Source of the DNA: Dehalococcoidia bacterium | Lineage (GTDB): Bacteria; Chloroflexota; Dehalococcoidia; GIF9; AB-539-J10 | Assembly: GCA_003562555.1 (NCBI GenBank) | Contig: PWUO01000187.1 | Coordinates: forward strand, 1 to 8,222 | Direction of reading: 5' to 3' | Length of the DNA stretch: 8,222 nucleotides | The notes under the pieces: generated by a model | Database searches by the model: none | What the model saw: only the letters and a program-made list of their open reading frames with translations | What the model was told of the DNA's origin: nothing | In this document: positions 1 to 6,526 of the stretch, one piece after another | Numbering within the stretch: position 1 is the stretch's first letter | Layout of the letters: every line of letters begins with the position of its first letter | Program-made: the position numbers and the translations under genes

Positions 1-353
1 CCGATCAGAGCAGGTTGCGAGTGGTTGCGGTCCTGATGCAGCATGACGAACTCTGCGTTTGCCAACTAACGGAACTGCTCGGCCTGTCCACCGCTACTGT
101 GTCCCGCCACATGAGTATTCTGCGCGGTGCCGATTTGGTGCAGAGTCGCAAGAAGGGGCGTTGGGTCTACTACAGGCTCTCAGGCACGTTTCCCGGGTCG
201 TTGCGGGGGTGGCTCGAAGAATCACTTTCGCATTCGCCTGAAGTCGCGGCGGACCGTGCCGCGCTTGAGCATATTCTCTCGTGTGACCCTGAGGAACTGT
301 GCCGCGGTCAGCGCATGCCGAAGTCCAACGAACGATTGGCGGCCGGTAACTGA
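1..353 (+). CDS. arsR: ArsR-family arsenic-responsive repressor (5' truncated by window edge)
   Basis: Small winged-helix transcriptional repressor of the ArsR/SmtB family, which normally dissociates from operator DNA when As(III) binds. The reading frame is open to the left edge (from base 3 it reads D-Q-S-R-L-R-V-V, the usual D-x-x-R-L-x-I start of helix 2). The TTG at 15 is therefore not the real start and some N-terminal codons lie outside the window. The metalloid-binding sequence ELCVCQL is present, with the two cysteines encoded at 54-56 and 60-62. It matches the ELCVCDLC motif of the E. coli/R773 type but lacks the third cysteine. The recognition helix (LSTATVSRHMSILRGADLV) and the wing (KKGRWVYYRL) follow directly. 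Two further cysteines sit near the C-terminus (SCDPEELC). Its stop lies 18 nt before arsM, so it heads an arsR-arsM-acr3-usp operon that it probably autoregulates. The operator is outside the window. Confidence 0.93.
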   Translation, partial: DQSRLRVVAVLMQHDELCVCQLTELLGLSTATVSRHMSILRGADLVQSRKKGRWVYYRLSGTFPGSLRGWLEESLSHSPEVAADRAALEHILSCDPEELCRGQRMPKSNERLAAGN

Positions 354-371
354 ACGGAGGTTGTTTCGCCC

Positions 372-1154
372 ATGAGTATTTCTGACAAAGACGCGCTGCG
401 TGAACAGGTTCGATCCCGTTACGGTGGCATAGCGCGCCAGGACGGCTCCTGTTGTGACGGTGACTGCGATTCCCGCGGTCGTAACACGATAGTGTATGCG
501 GCGAAGCTGGGCTACTCTCCAGGTGATGTGGCTGAGGTTCCGGAGGGATCTGACATGGGACTTGGCTGCGGGAATCCGCAGGCTATCGCTGAACTCAAGA
601 AGGGAGAGACGGTGGTCGACCTGGGAAGCGGCGGAGGACTGGATTGCTTTCTCGCCGCACGTCAGGTTGGGGTGGACGGCGCCGTTATCGGCGTCGATAT
701 GACACCGGACATGGTAACCAAAGCGCGACGCGCCGCACGTGAAGCGGGTTACGTCAATGTCGAGTTCCGCCTTGGTGAGATCGAACATCTGCCAGTCGCC
801 GACGCATCCGTCGATGTGATCATCTCGAACTGCGTCATCAATCTCTCGCCGGACAAGGCGGCGGTATTCAGCGACGCGTATCGCATTCTGCGGCCGGGTG
901 GTCGACTCGCGGTATCGGATGTGGTGGCCATCAGGCCGATCCCTGAGCGCATCGCGGGGGATGAGGCCGCGTTCTGTGGCTGTGTCGGTGGTGCTGCGCG
1001 TGTGAGCGAAATCGAGCAGATGCTGCGTGATGCCGGGTTCACCCGGGTGCGGGTGGAGGTGAGGGAGGACAGTGTGGAGATAGTCCGCGGCTGGGGACAT
1101 GGCTACGATGAGTACGTGCGCTCTGCTGTCATCACCGCAGTCAAACCTGTCTGA
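372..1154 (+). CDS. arsM: Arsenite S-adenosylmethionine methyltransferase
   Basis: Cytosolic class I methyltransferase that transfers methyl groups from S-adenosylmethionine to As(III), giving methylated and eventually volatile arsenicals. The 260-residue length is in the family range. Seen in the protein: the N-terminal V-x-x-x-Y-G-x-I-A segment (about residues 13-21); a cysteine cluster C27, C28, C32; the LGCGNP motif with C66; the SAM-binding motif VVDLGSGGG (81-89) with acidic D109 on the next strand; SNCVINLSPDK with C154; and CGCVGGA with C202/C204. C66, C154 and C204 correspond by position to the As(III)-coordinating and catalytic cysteines of characterised ArsM enzymes, so the protein should be active. 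The ATG at 372 is preceded by an ACGGAGG ribosome site at 354-360. It lies 18 nt after arsR and 15 nt before acr3, consistent with one transcript. Identity is near certain from motifs and context. Confidence 0.95.
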   Translation: MSISDKDALREQVRSRYGGIARQDGSCCDGDCDSRGRNTIVYAAKLGYSPGDVAEVPEGSDMGLGCGNPQAIAELKKGETVVDLGSGGGLDCFLAARQVGVDGAVIGVDMTPDMVTKARRAAREAGYVNVEFRLGEIEHLPVADASVDVIISNCVINLSPDKAAVFSDAYRILRPGGRLAVSDVVAIRPIPERIAGDEAAFCGCVGGAARVSEIEQMLRDAGFTRVRVEVREDSVEIVRGWGHGYDEYVRSAVITAVKPV

Positions 1155-1169
1155 TCGAAGGGAGACCTT

Positions 1170-2360
1170 ATGACTGACGGCAGTCGCGCCGATGAGCGAC
1201 GCATGACGAACGTATTTGAGCGCTACCTCACCCTGTGGGTGGCGCTGTGCATAGCAGGCGGAATAGTACTTGGTCGGGTAGCTCCCGGCCTCGCGCAAAC
1301 TCTCGACGGTTTTGCAATAGTCATTGATGGGGCACCGGTGGTGTCAATCCCGATCGCGATCTGCCTCTTCTTCATGATGTACCCCATCATGGTGAAGATC
1401 GATTTCGCCGAGGTCATCAAGGCGGGGAAGAGCGTGAAGCCGGTGAGCCTGACGCTGTTCATCAACTGGGCGGTCAAACCCTTCACGATGTACGGCATCG
1501 CATTCCTGTTCCTGGGCATTGTCTTTCGTGGCTTTATAGGGCCCGAGGCAATGGACCTCGTGAGGATGCCGCTAGGACTTGATCTTCCTGTTGGTGCGGA
1601 GCACGGTGCGGGCACAGTGGTCCTTCACGAGGGCGTGAAGATGCTGGAAATACCTCTCTGGCGCAGCTATCTTGCGGGCGCGATACTGCTTGGCATCGCG
1701 CCATGCACCGCCATGGTGCTGGTGTGGGGTTACCTCGCTCGTGGCAACGCCGGACACACGCTCGTCATGGTAGCGATCAACTCGTTGACCATGCTCGTGC
1801 TCTACGGAGTCCTCGGTGGGTTCCTGCTGGGTGTTGGACGTTTGCCCGTGCCCTGGGAAGCCCTGCTGCTCTCGATTGGTGCGTACGTGGCGCTGCCGCT
1901 GGCCGCAGGCTTCCTGACGAGGAAGTGGGTCATCGCTGCCAAGGGGCCGATCTGGTTCAGCGAGAAGTTTCTCCATGTGCTGACGCCGGTGACCATCGCA
2001 GCCCTGCTCGTTACACTGGTGCTGCTGTTCAGCTTCAAGGGCGACGTTATTGTGGCAAATCCGCTCACAATACTGTGGATTGCCATCCCATTGTTTCTGC
2101 AGACGACACTCATCTTTGGTGTCGGCTATGGTCTGTCCAGGCTGTTCAGACTTTCCTACGCCGATGCTGCGCCTACGGCGATGATAGGCGCCTCGAACCA
2201 CTTCGAGGTCGCTATAGCGACCGCGGTGATGTTGTTCGGTCTCGGGTCCGGCGCGGCGCTTGCTACCGTGGTGGGCGTGCTCATCGAGGTCCCGGTGATG
2301 CTGTTGCTGGTGAAGATATGCGTGCGCACGCAGCACTGGTTTCGGCCGGAAGTGACATAA
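1170..2360 (+). CDS. acr3: ACR3-family arsenite efflux permease (also annotated arsB)
   Basis: Integral membrane carrier of the ACR3 family (BART superfamily) that exports As(OH)3 from the cytoplasm using the proton gradient. About ten hydrophobic segments are visible. The APCTAMVLVWGYL motif carries the conserved cysteine (C179) and ALATVVGVLIEVPVML carries the conserved acidic residue (E383). Both are the hallmark functional residues of ACR3 and distinguish it from the unrelated ArsB family. At 396 residues it is longer than the usual 340-370. Much of the excess is a hydrophilic stretch at about residues 122-166, between a transmembrane segment and the APCT helix. The N-terminus also has a short charged extension before the first helix. 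The ATG at 1170 has GAAGGGAG at 1157-1164 upstream; an internal ATG at 1203 lacks a comparable site. It is co-oriented with arsM (15 nt gap) and the stress protein gene (19 nt gap). Confidence 0.94.
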   Translation: MTDGSRADERRMTNVFERYLTLWVALCIAGGIVLGRVAPGLAQTLDGFAIVIDGAPVVSIPIAICLFFMMYPIMVKIDFAEVIKAGKSVKPVSLTLFINWAVKPFTMYGIAFLFLGIVFRGFIGPEAMDLVRMPLGLDLPVGAEHGAGTVVLHEGVKMLEIPLWRSYLAGAILLGIAPCTAMVLVWGYLARGNAGHTLVMVAINSLTMLVLYGVLGGFLLGVGRLPVPWEALLLSIGAYVALPLAAGFLTRKWVIAAKGPIWFSEKFLHVLTPVTIAALLVTLVLLFSFKGDVIVANPLTILWIAIPLFLQTTLIFGVGYGLSRLFRLSYADAAPTAMIGASNHFEVAIATAVMLFGLGSGAALATVVGVLIEVPVMLLLVKICVRTQHWFRPEVT

Positions 2361-2379
2361 TCAGGAGGGAGGCATCGAG

Positions 2380-3261
2380 ATGCACCAGAAGGCCTTGATT
2401 GCCACTGACCTCTCGGACGCATGTGCACAAATGCTCCGTTGCGCCGTAGGCCTGAAGGCGCTCGGAACGACCGACGTCGTGCTGTTGCACTGCTTCAACA
2501 TCCGAGATGTGGGGACACTGGCGCCCCGGCTGATGGAACTCACCAGGCCGTTGCTGGATGGGCAGGTCACACAACTTCAGGCCGAGGGGTTCCACGTGAG
2601 TTCCGATATGGTGCTGGGACTGCCGCAAGTCGAGATCGGAAGGCAGGCTGAGCAGCGTGACTGCTCGTTTATTGTGGTAGGTTCACGGGGCCAATCCATG
2701 TCACAGGAAGTATTGCTGGGTGGCGTTGCCGCAGGTGTCATCAACAACGCTACACTGCCGGTATTGGTTGTCCGTGTCAAACTGACCAAGGTCAAAGGCA
2801 ATGTGGTGTGCGAGATGCAGGAGGAGTGCGACTTCCTCGGGCATGTCCTGTTCGCCACGGACTTCTCTGACAACGCGCAGCATGCGTTCGAGCATCTGGA
2901 AGCCCTCGCGGAACTGGGTGCGAGAAGGATTACACTCCTGCATGTGCAGGACAGGACGAAGCTGGGTGGGCACCTCGAAGATCGCCTCGAGGAGTTCAAT
3001 CGCATTGATGCCGGACGGCTCGAGGCATTGAAGGATGACCTGCAGCAACGGGGTGCCTCAGACGTTCGCATTGAGATTTCGTATGGCGTCCCGAAAAAGG
3101 ATATTGTCGAGCGCACGAAGCACGACGATGTCAGTCTGGTCGTGATTGGCAGGCAAGGCCGAGGGTACCTCTCCGGATTCTTCGTAGGAAGCGTCAGCGA
3201 CGCGGTCGCGCGTCACTCGGCCGCACCAGTACTTCTCGTACCCTTCACCGGCAGAGACTGA
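2380..3261 (+). CDS. Tandem-domain universal stress protein (UspA family)
   Basis: A cytoplasmic protein of 293 residues made of two Usp domains, about residues 1-133 and 154-290. Each opens with a beta strand ending in an ATD-x-S motif (ALIATDLSD at 5-13, VLFATDFSD at 156-164). The second domain has a perfect ATP-binding signature G-2x-G-9x-G-S (G257, G260, G270, S271). The first has G101, G104, G114 but G115 where S/T is expected, so ATP binding there may be altered. Each domain ends with the usual hydrophobic strand (LPVLVVRV, APVLLVPF). A strong AGGAGGGAGG ribosome site at 2362-2371 precedes the ATG. With only 19 nt after acr3 it is almost certainly the last gene of the arsenic operon, implying arsenite-linked induction (inference). 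Usp proteins bind ATP and affect stress survival, but the specific role here is unknown. Confidence 0.93.
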   Translation: MHQKALIATDLSDACAQMLRCAVGLKALGTTDVVLLHCFNIRDVGTLAPRLMELTRPLLDGQVTQLQAEGFHVSSDMVLGLPQVEIGRQAEQRDCSFIVVGSRGQSMSQEVLLGGVAAGVINNATLPVLVVRVKLTKVKGNVVCEMQEECDFLGHVLFATDFSDNAQHAFEHLEALAELGARRITLLHVQDRTKLGGHLEDRLEEFNRIDAGRLEALKDDLQQRGASDVRIEISYGVPKKDIVERTKHDDVSLVVIGRQGRGYLSGFFVGSVSDAVARHSAAPVLLVPFTGRD

Positions 3262-3757
3262 ACGGCAAGCGCGCAGCAGTGGCCGTTGCTTGTATTTGCT
3301 GATCAGCAGACAGGTAACGCCCAACCCCGCCAGCAGCGAGTAGAGCAACGTCTCGAAGTACAGTCTTCAGAGCCTGGCCTTTCTCAGGTGGCGGTCCCTC
3401 GAATGGACCTGCCTTTCGATGTCCATGAGGGCCCGGGTTCGCGCATCCCATATCGTTGAACACGAACACCAGCCCGAATGCGGAGAGAAGCACCAGGGGC
3501 AAGGTAAGGCTGCTCAGCACTCCCATGGCCGGGTGGAACACGATCGTGAACAGCAGCCGGCGCAGACGCTGAGCCGGCAGGAACCACTTCTGTACGTACG
3601 TGGACTGTGTCTCATCGTCCATGTCCCTGTGGTAGTCATGCAGTCTGTCCTTTCCCCTGGAGAGAGCGCCGCTGAACCTCACCGCACGTGGTCCCGCAAT
3701 CACATAGGACAACGCATGAATGATGATGAATCAGAGACTGAGGATGAGATGCTGCAT
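3262..3757 (-). pseudogene. Decayed multi-helix membrane protein gene, family unknown
   Basis: No intact gene occupies this stretch, but the minus strand keeps the trace of a small membrane protein split over two frames. From an ATG at 3757 it reads M-Q-H-L-I-L-S-L, hits TGA at 3733-3731, then continues in frame with FIIIHALSYVIAGPRAV (helix 1). A charged stretch and a second long helix (HPAMGVLSSLTLPLVLLSAF) follow up to about 3452. The plausible continuation then shifts frame to a charged segment (DIERQVHSRDRHLRKARL), a TGA at 3369-3367, and a third helix (TLLYSLLAGLGVTCLLIS) followed by a basic tail. The last open frame runs into the usp gene, so the true 3' end is lost. The opposite strand reads as a His/Gln/Glu-rich peptide, as expected for the antisense of a Leu/Val-rich gene. 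No family was recognised. Assembly errors could account for one lesion, less likely three. Confidence 0.5.
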
Positions 3758-3881
3758 CACGCTTCTGCCTGAGCGTGACGACCCCTGATGTGGGCCTTTG
3801 CCGGTTGCGAACGCGCTATATGTTGCCAGACGGTGAACGTGGTGGAGAACCGGTCCTGACGTGGCGGGCATCTTGCAAGCG

Positions 3882-3912
3882 TTGGCTATGCCGCGCGGCC
3901 CATGCTAGCATG
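3882..3912 (+). promoter_or_regulatory. Candidate gldA promoter with 12-bp palindrome
   Basis: TTGGCT at 3882-3887 is followed after 18 nt by TAGCAT at 3906-3911, preceded by TGC, which makes an extended -10 element. The -10 lies within CATGCTAGCATG (3901-3912), a perfect 12-bp palindrome that could be an operator for a repressor blocking RNA polymerase. The predicted transcript would begin near 3918, about 80 nt before the gldA start. Seen: the hexamers and the palindrome. Inferred: promoter activity and operator role. Confidence 0.42.
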
Positions 3913-3987
3913 AGGAAGTGGCGTCCCGTCGCTTCTGTGGTCAGCGATGGCTCTGACGCGGCTGGGGGCCGGCAATTCGATGTGGTT

Positions 3988-3994
3988 AAGGGGG
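3988..3994 (+). promoter_or_regulatory. Ribosome binding site setting the gldA start
   Basis: AAGGGGG ends 5 nt before the ATG at 4000. The frame is open back to 3775, but no comparable site precedes any earlier start, and glycerol dehydrogenase homology (E. coli GldA begins with a short strand then S-P-G-K-Y-I-Q-G) begins within a few residues of this ATG. The start is therefore placed at 4000. Confidence 0.75.
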
Positions 3995-3999
3995 TGACT

Positions 4000-5094
4000 A
4001 TGATCAGTACAAGCGTATTTCCCGGTCGCTACGTTCAGGGCGCGCACGCGTTCAATAGACTGGGCGGTGAGATGTCCCGCTTCGGCAAGAAAGGCTTCCT
4101 GATCTGCGATCCGTATGTGCTCGACCACCTGCTGCCCGGGTTCAGGGACGACATCGAGAAGGATGTGAAGCTTGTGGTGGAGAGGTTCGGGGGCGAATCC
4201 TCGGACGAGGAGATATCACGCATCTCCGAGGTGGCTTCGAAGGCCGGTTGCGACGTAGTTGCGGGCATGGGGGGCGGCAAGACCATTGATACCGCGAAGG
4301 CGGTTGCCGGTGCCATGAAGCTGCCCGTTGCGATTGCGCCGACCATCGCCTCGACCGACGCTCCTTGTAGTGCGGTATCTGTCATCTACACGCCGGATGG
4401 ACAGGTGAAGCGGTATGTGTTTCATGCCAGGAATCCCGATCTGGTGATTCTCGACACCTGGGTGGTGGCCAAGGCCCCTGCACGTTTCCTCGTATCGGGT
4501 ATGGGTGACGCGCTGGCCACATGGTTCGAATCCGAATCGTGTCGGAAGAAATACGCGCCGAACATCACTGGCGACCACGGTTCACGGACTGCGTACGCTC
4601 TGGCGAGACTGTGTTACGACACACTGCTTGAGTATGGACTGAGCGCCAAACTCTCATGTGAGGCAGGCGTGGTGACTCCGGCACTCGACCACATAGTCGA
4701 GGCCAACACGCTGCTGAGTGGTCTGGGATTCGAGAGTGGAGGGCTGGCCGCGGCCCATTCGATACACAACGGGTTTACGGTTCTCGAAGAAGCCCACGAT
4801 CAGTATCACGGTGAGAAGGTCGCGTTTGGCGTCCTCGCATCGCTGTTCCTGACTGACAAGCCTGCCCACCTGATCGATGAGGTATACGGATTCTGTGAGG
4901 AGGTGGGTCTGCCGACTACGCTGGAAGAGATAGGCCTGGGAGACGTGTCTGACCATGACCTCATGAAGGTGGCGAATGCCGCGACGAAGAAGGGAGAGAC
5001 CATCTTCAACGAGGCAGTGCCTGTCACTGCTGATGCAGTGTTCGCCGCACTCAGGCAGGCGGACGCAGAAGGGTTGTACAGAATAGATTACTAG
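4000..5094 (+). CDS. gldA: NAD-dependent glycerol dehydrogenase
   Basis: Zinc-dependent polyol dehydrogenase of the iron-type alcohol dehydrogenase superfamily that oxidises glycerol to dihydroxyacetone with NAD+ (or runs in reverse), in the cytosol. The 364-residue product matches GldA along its length. It shows the N-terminal PGRYVQGAHAFNRLG, the nucleotide-binding GGGKTIDTAKA (91-101), the very conserved APTIASTDAPCSAVSVIYT (113-131), and the metal ligands D170 (GMGDALATWFE), H253 (AAAHSIHNG) and H270 (YHGEKVAFG). The latter align with D173/H256/H274 of the Geobacillus enzyme. The open frame extends 75 codons further upstream to 3775. That extension has no homology-like content, contains the candidate promoter and is excluded. 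The gene stands alone on its strand, ending at a strong hairpin shared with convergent glpX. Together they suggest glycerol/triose entry into gluconeogenesis, which is inference. Confidence 0.95.
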   Translation: MISTSVFPGRYVQGAHAFNRLGGEMSRFGKKGFLICDPYVLDHLLPGFRDDIEKDVKLVVERFGGESSDEEISRISEVASKAGCDVVAGMGGGKTIDTAKAVAGAMKLPVAIAPTIASTDAPCSAVSVIYTPDGQVKRYVFHARNPDLVILDTWVVAKAPARFLVSGMGDALATWFESESCRKKYAPNITGDHGSRTAYALARLCYDTLLEYGLSAKLSCEAGVVTPALDHIVEANTLLSGLGFESGGLAAAHSIHNGFTVLEEAHDQYHGEKVAFGVLASLFLTDKPAHLIDEVYGFCEEVGLPTTLEEIGLGDVSDHDLMKVANAATKKGETIFNEAVPVTADAVFAALRQADAEGLYRIDY

Positions 5095-5116
5095 CTGAGA
5101 TTGCTGCCGGATAGAC

Positions 5117-5148
5117 GAAGGGACCACCAGTTGACGGGTGGTCCCTTC
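5117..5148. terminator. Bidirectional hairpin terminator between gldA and glpX
   Basis: A perfect 12-bp inverted repeat (GAAGGGACCACC at 5117-5128 and its complement at 5137-5148) surrounds an 8-nt loop. It sits 22 nt after the gldA stop and 42 nt beyond the glpX stop, so it can serve both convergent genes. Neither side has a clean U-tract, so termination efficiency is uncertain, but stem strength and placement are typical. Confidence 0.8.
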
Positions 5149-5190
5149 ACGTGTATTCGTACCGGAGCGCAGTGCGTCAACGTGTCGAGC

Positions 5191-6198
5191 CTAGTGCAGG
5201 TCGATGTCGCTCAGTTTGTCCAGCCTCTCGAAGTTGTGCCAGGACTCTATCCAGCGGATAGTGCCGGACTTGTTGCGCATGGCCACCGAGTTGGTGGTGG
5301 CGCCGCCACGGAAGTAGCGCACACCCTTGAGCAGGACGCTGCTGCTCACCCCGGTCGCAGCGAAAAAGATCTCGTTGCCCGATACGAGGTCCTCGGTTCG
5401 GTAGACCTTATCGACGTCCACGCCCTCGTCCTCGGCCTTCTTGCGCTCTTCATCTGTGCGCGGCCACGCTTTGCACTGAATCGTACCGCCGAGGCAGCGA
5501 ATGGCGGCCGCTGAGAGGACTGCCTCGGGAGTACCGCCGATGCCCATCAATGCGTCAACCTCACGATCCGGCATGGTCGCCTCTATGGCTGCGGCGACAT
5601 CGCCATCAGTGATCAGCTTCACGCGCGCACCGGTTCCCCGTATCTGTTGCAGGAGCTTGTCGTGACGGGGTCTGTCGAGCACAACTACGGTAAGCTCGCT
5701 CACCTTTCTCCTCTTGGCCGCCGCGATCGACTTCAGGTTCATCGATACCGGTGCATTGATATCGATGTACTCGGCGGCCTCGGGTCCGGTGACTATCTTG
5801 TCCATGTAGTAGAACTGCACGGGGCAGTGCATCGTACCGCGCTCAGACAGTGCCACTGCTGAGATCGCGCCCGGCAATCCTTTGGCGCACAGGGTTGTTC
5901 CGTCGATTGGGTCAACCGCGATATCGACGTATGGTTGTGAGCCGTCACCTATGTGTTCCCCTACGTACAGCATCGGTGCCTCGTCCTTTTCGCCCTCGCC
6001 GATGACTACCACACCGTCCATCGCGATGTGACCCAGCACGTACCGCATGGCCGTGACCGCTTCCTGGTCCACCAGGTTCTTGTCGCCACGTCCCATGTGG
6101 CGTGCAGACGACATGGCGGCCGCCTCCGTGACGCGAACCAACTCCATCGCGATGTTCCGCTCGATTGTCTGACTGATATTTGGCCCTACGATCTCCAT
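5191..6198 (-). CDS. glpX: Class II fructose-1,6-bisphosphatase
   Basis: Cytosolic metal-dependent phosphatase converting fructose 1,6-bisphosphate to fructose 6-phosphate, the committed gluconeogenic step. It is 335 residues, the usual GlpX length. Family motifs in order are: RGDKNLVDQEAV (37-48, with D39), VIGEGEKDEAPMLYVG (65-80), VDPIDGTT (95-102, the inositol-phosphatase-fold metal site), IRGTGARVKLITDGDVAAAI (196-215) and GIGGTPEAVLSAAA (219-232, with E225). The acidic residues needed for metal binding and catalysis all appear present. Some actinobacterial and cyanobacterial members also hydrolyse sedoheptulose bisphosphate, which cannot be judged here. The start ATG (6198-6196) has a GCGAGG-like ribosome site about 9 nt upstream on the minus strand. 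It converges with gldA and diverges from the riboswitch-controlled gene. Confidence 0.95.
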   Translation of the reverse strand: MEIVGPNISQTIERNIAMELVRVTEAAAMSSARHMGRGDKNLVDQEAVTAMRYVLGHIAMDGVVVIGEGEKDEAPMLYVGEHIGDGSQPYVDIAVDPIDGTTLCAKGLPGAISAVALSERGTMHCPVQFYYMDKIVTGPEAAEYIDINAPVSMNLKSIAAAKRRKVSELTVVVLDRPRHDKLLQQIRGTGARVKLITDGDVAAAIEATMPDREVDALMGIGGTPEAVLSAAAIRCLGGTIQCKAWPRTDEERKKAEDEGVDVDKVYRTEDLVSGNEIFFAATGVSSSVLLKGVRYFRGGATTNSVAMRNKSGTIRWIESWHNFERLDKLSDIDLH

Positions 6199-6395
6199 TG
6201 CGCTGACCTCGCTTTCCGGACGTAATTATCCGTTATGCTGCCGACCTATTGTACACCGGAAGCATGCGTCAGGGGTCGAAATTCCGTCTGCCGGCCAGAG
6301 TCGCTTCGGGGATGTGGATTCAGGCATGCGAGGGATTTCCACGAATCTGCCGTGGTGGTCCACAGTTCTGTGGGTTCGCTCAACGATAGCCACAA
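6199..6395. other. Divergent intergenic region with inverted repeats
   Basis: This is the upstream region shared by glpX (minus) and the riboswitch gene (plus). No coding content was seen. On the minus strand, TACAAT (6253-6248) and GATAAT (6230-6225) are possible -10 hexamers for glpX, but neither has a good -35, so the glpX promoter is not assigned. Two small inverted repeats lie towards the right: CCACG (6339-6343) with CGTGG (6351-6355), and CCACAG (6360-6365) with CTGTGG (6368-6373). Either could be a regulator site; neither is recognised. Confidence 0.4.
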
Positions 6396-6425
6396 TTGAC
6401 ACTGTCGATGCACCGTTCGTAAAAT
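6396..6425 (+). promoter_or_regulatory. Sigma-70-type promoter of the riboswitch gene
   Basis: TTGACA at 6396-6401 is a perfect -35 hexamer. TAAAAT at 6420-6425 matches five of six -10 positions, with an 18-nt spacer. Transcription should start near 6432, which is essentially the first base of the TPP aptamer. The mRNA leader is therefore almost entirely riboswitch. Confidence 0.8.
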
Positions 6426-6431
6426 GATGGT

Positions 6432-6526
6432 GGTTCCGGGGGAGCTTCGATGTTGAGGCTGAGAGCCCCGCCTGGCGGGGGACCCTTTGAACCTGATCAG
6501 GTTAAGACCTGCGAAGGGAGGAATGT
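6432..6526 (+). ncRNA. TPP riboswitch (THI box)
   Basis: Cis-acting leader RNA that binds thiamin pyrophosphate. Conserved elements seen are CTGAGA (6459-6464), ACCCTTTGAACCTGATCAGG (6482-6501) and GCGAAGGGAG (6511-6520), in the order and spacing of the THI-box consensus. Stems can be drawn: AGCTTC/GAGGCT (6443-6448 with 6455-6460, P3); an optional GC-rich P3a hairpin CCCCGC/GCGGGG (6466-6471 with 6475-6480); CAGGT/ACCTG (6498-6502 with 6507-6511, P5); CCCTT/AAGGG (6483-6487 with 6514-6518); and closing P1 TTCC/GGAA (6434-6437 with 6520-6523). The GGGAGG ribosome site (6516-6521) of the next gene lies inside the 3' strands. There is no room for a terminator before the start codon, so ligand binding should block translation initiation. 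Confidence 0.95.

Noticed and set aside
222..1298. Long minus-strand open frame (358 codons) across arsR, arsM and the start of acr3
   Set aside because: It is entirely antisense to well-supported genes, with no recognisable motifs; long antisense frames are common in high-GC DNA.
1572..2336. Minus-strand open frame of 254 codons within acr3
   Set aside because: Antisense to a confident membrane protein gene, with the expected His/Gln-rich shadow composition.
3261..3287. Possible terminator hairpin after usp (AACGGC with GCCGTT)
   Set aside because: The stem is only 6 bp with a 15-nt loop and no U-tract, too weak to call; the end of the ars transcript remains unassigned.
3419..3772. Plus-strand open frame of 117 codons
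   Set aside because: Composition (His, Gln, Glu rich) is that of the antisense of a hydrophobic minus-strand gene, and there is no convincing ribosome site or family resemblance.
3775..3999. In-frame upstream extension of gldA giving a 439-residue protein
   Set aside because: The extension has no ribosome site, reads like random high-GC translation, contains a candidate promoter, and known GldA proteins begin at the position of the ATG at 4000.
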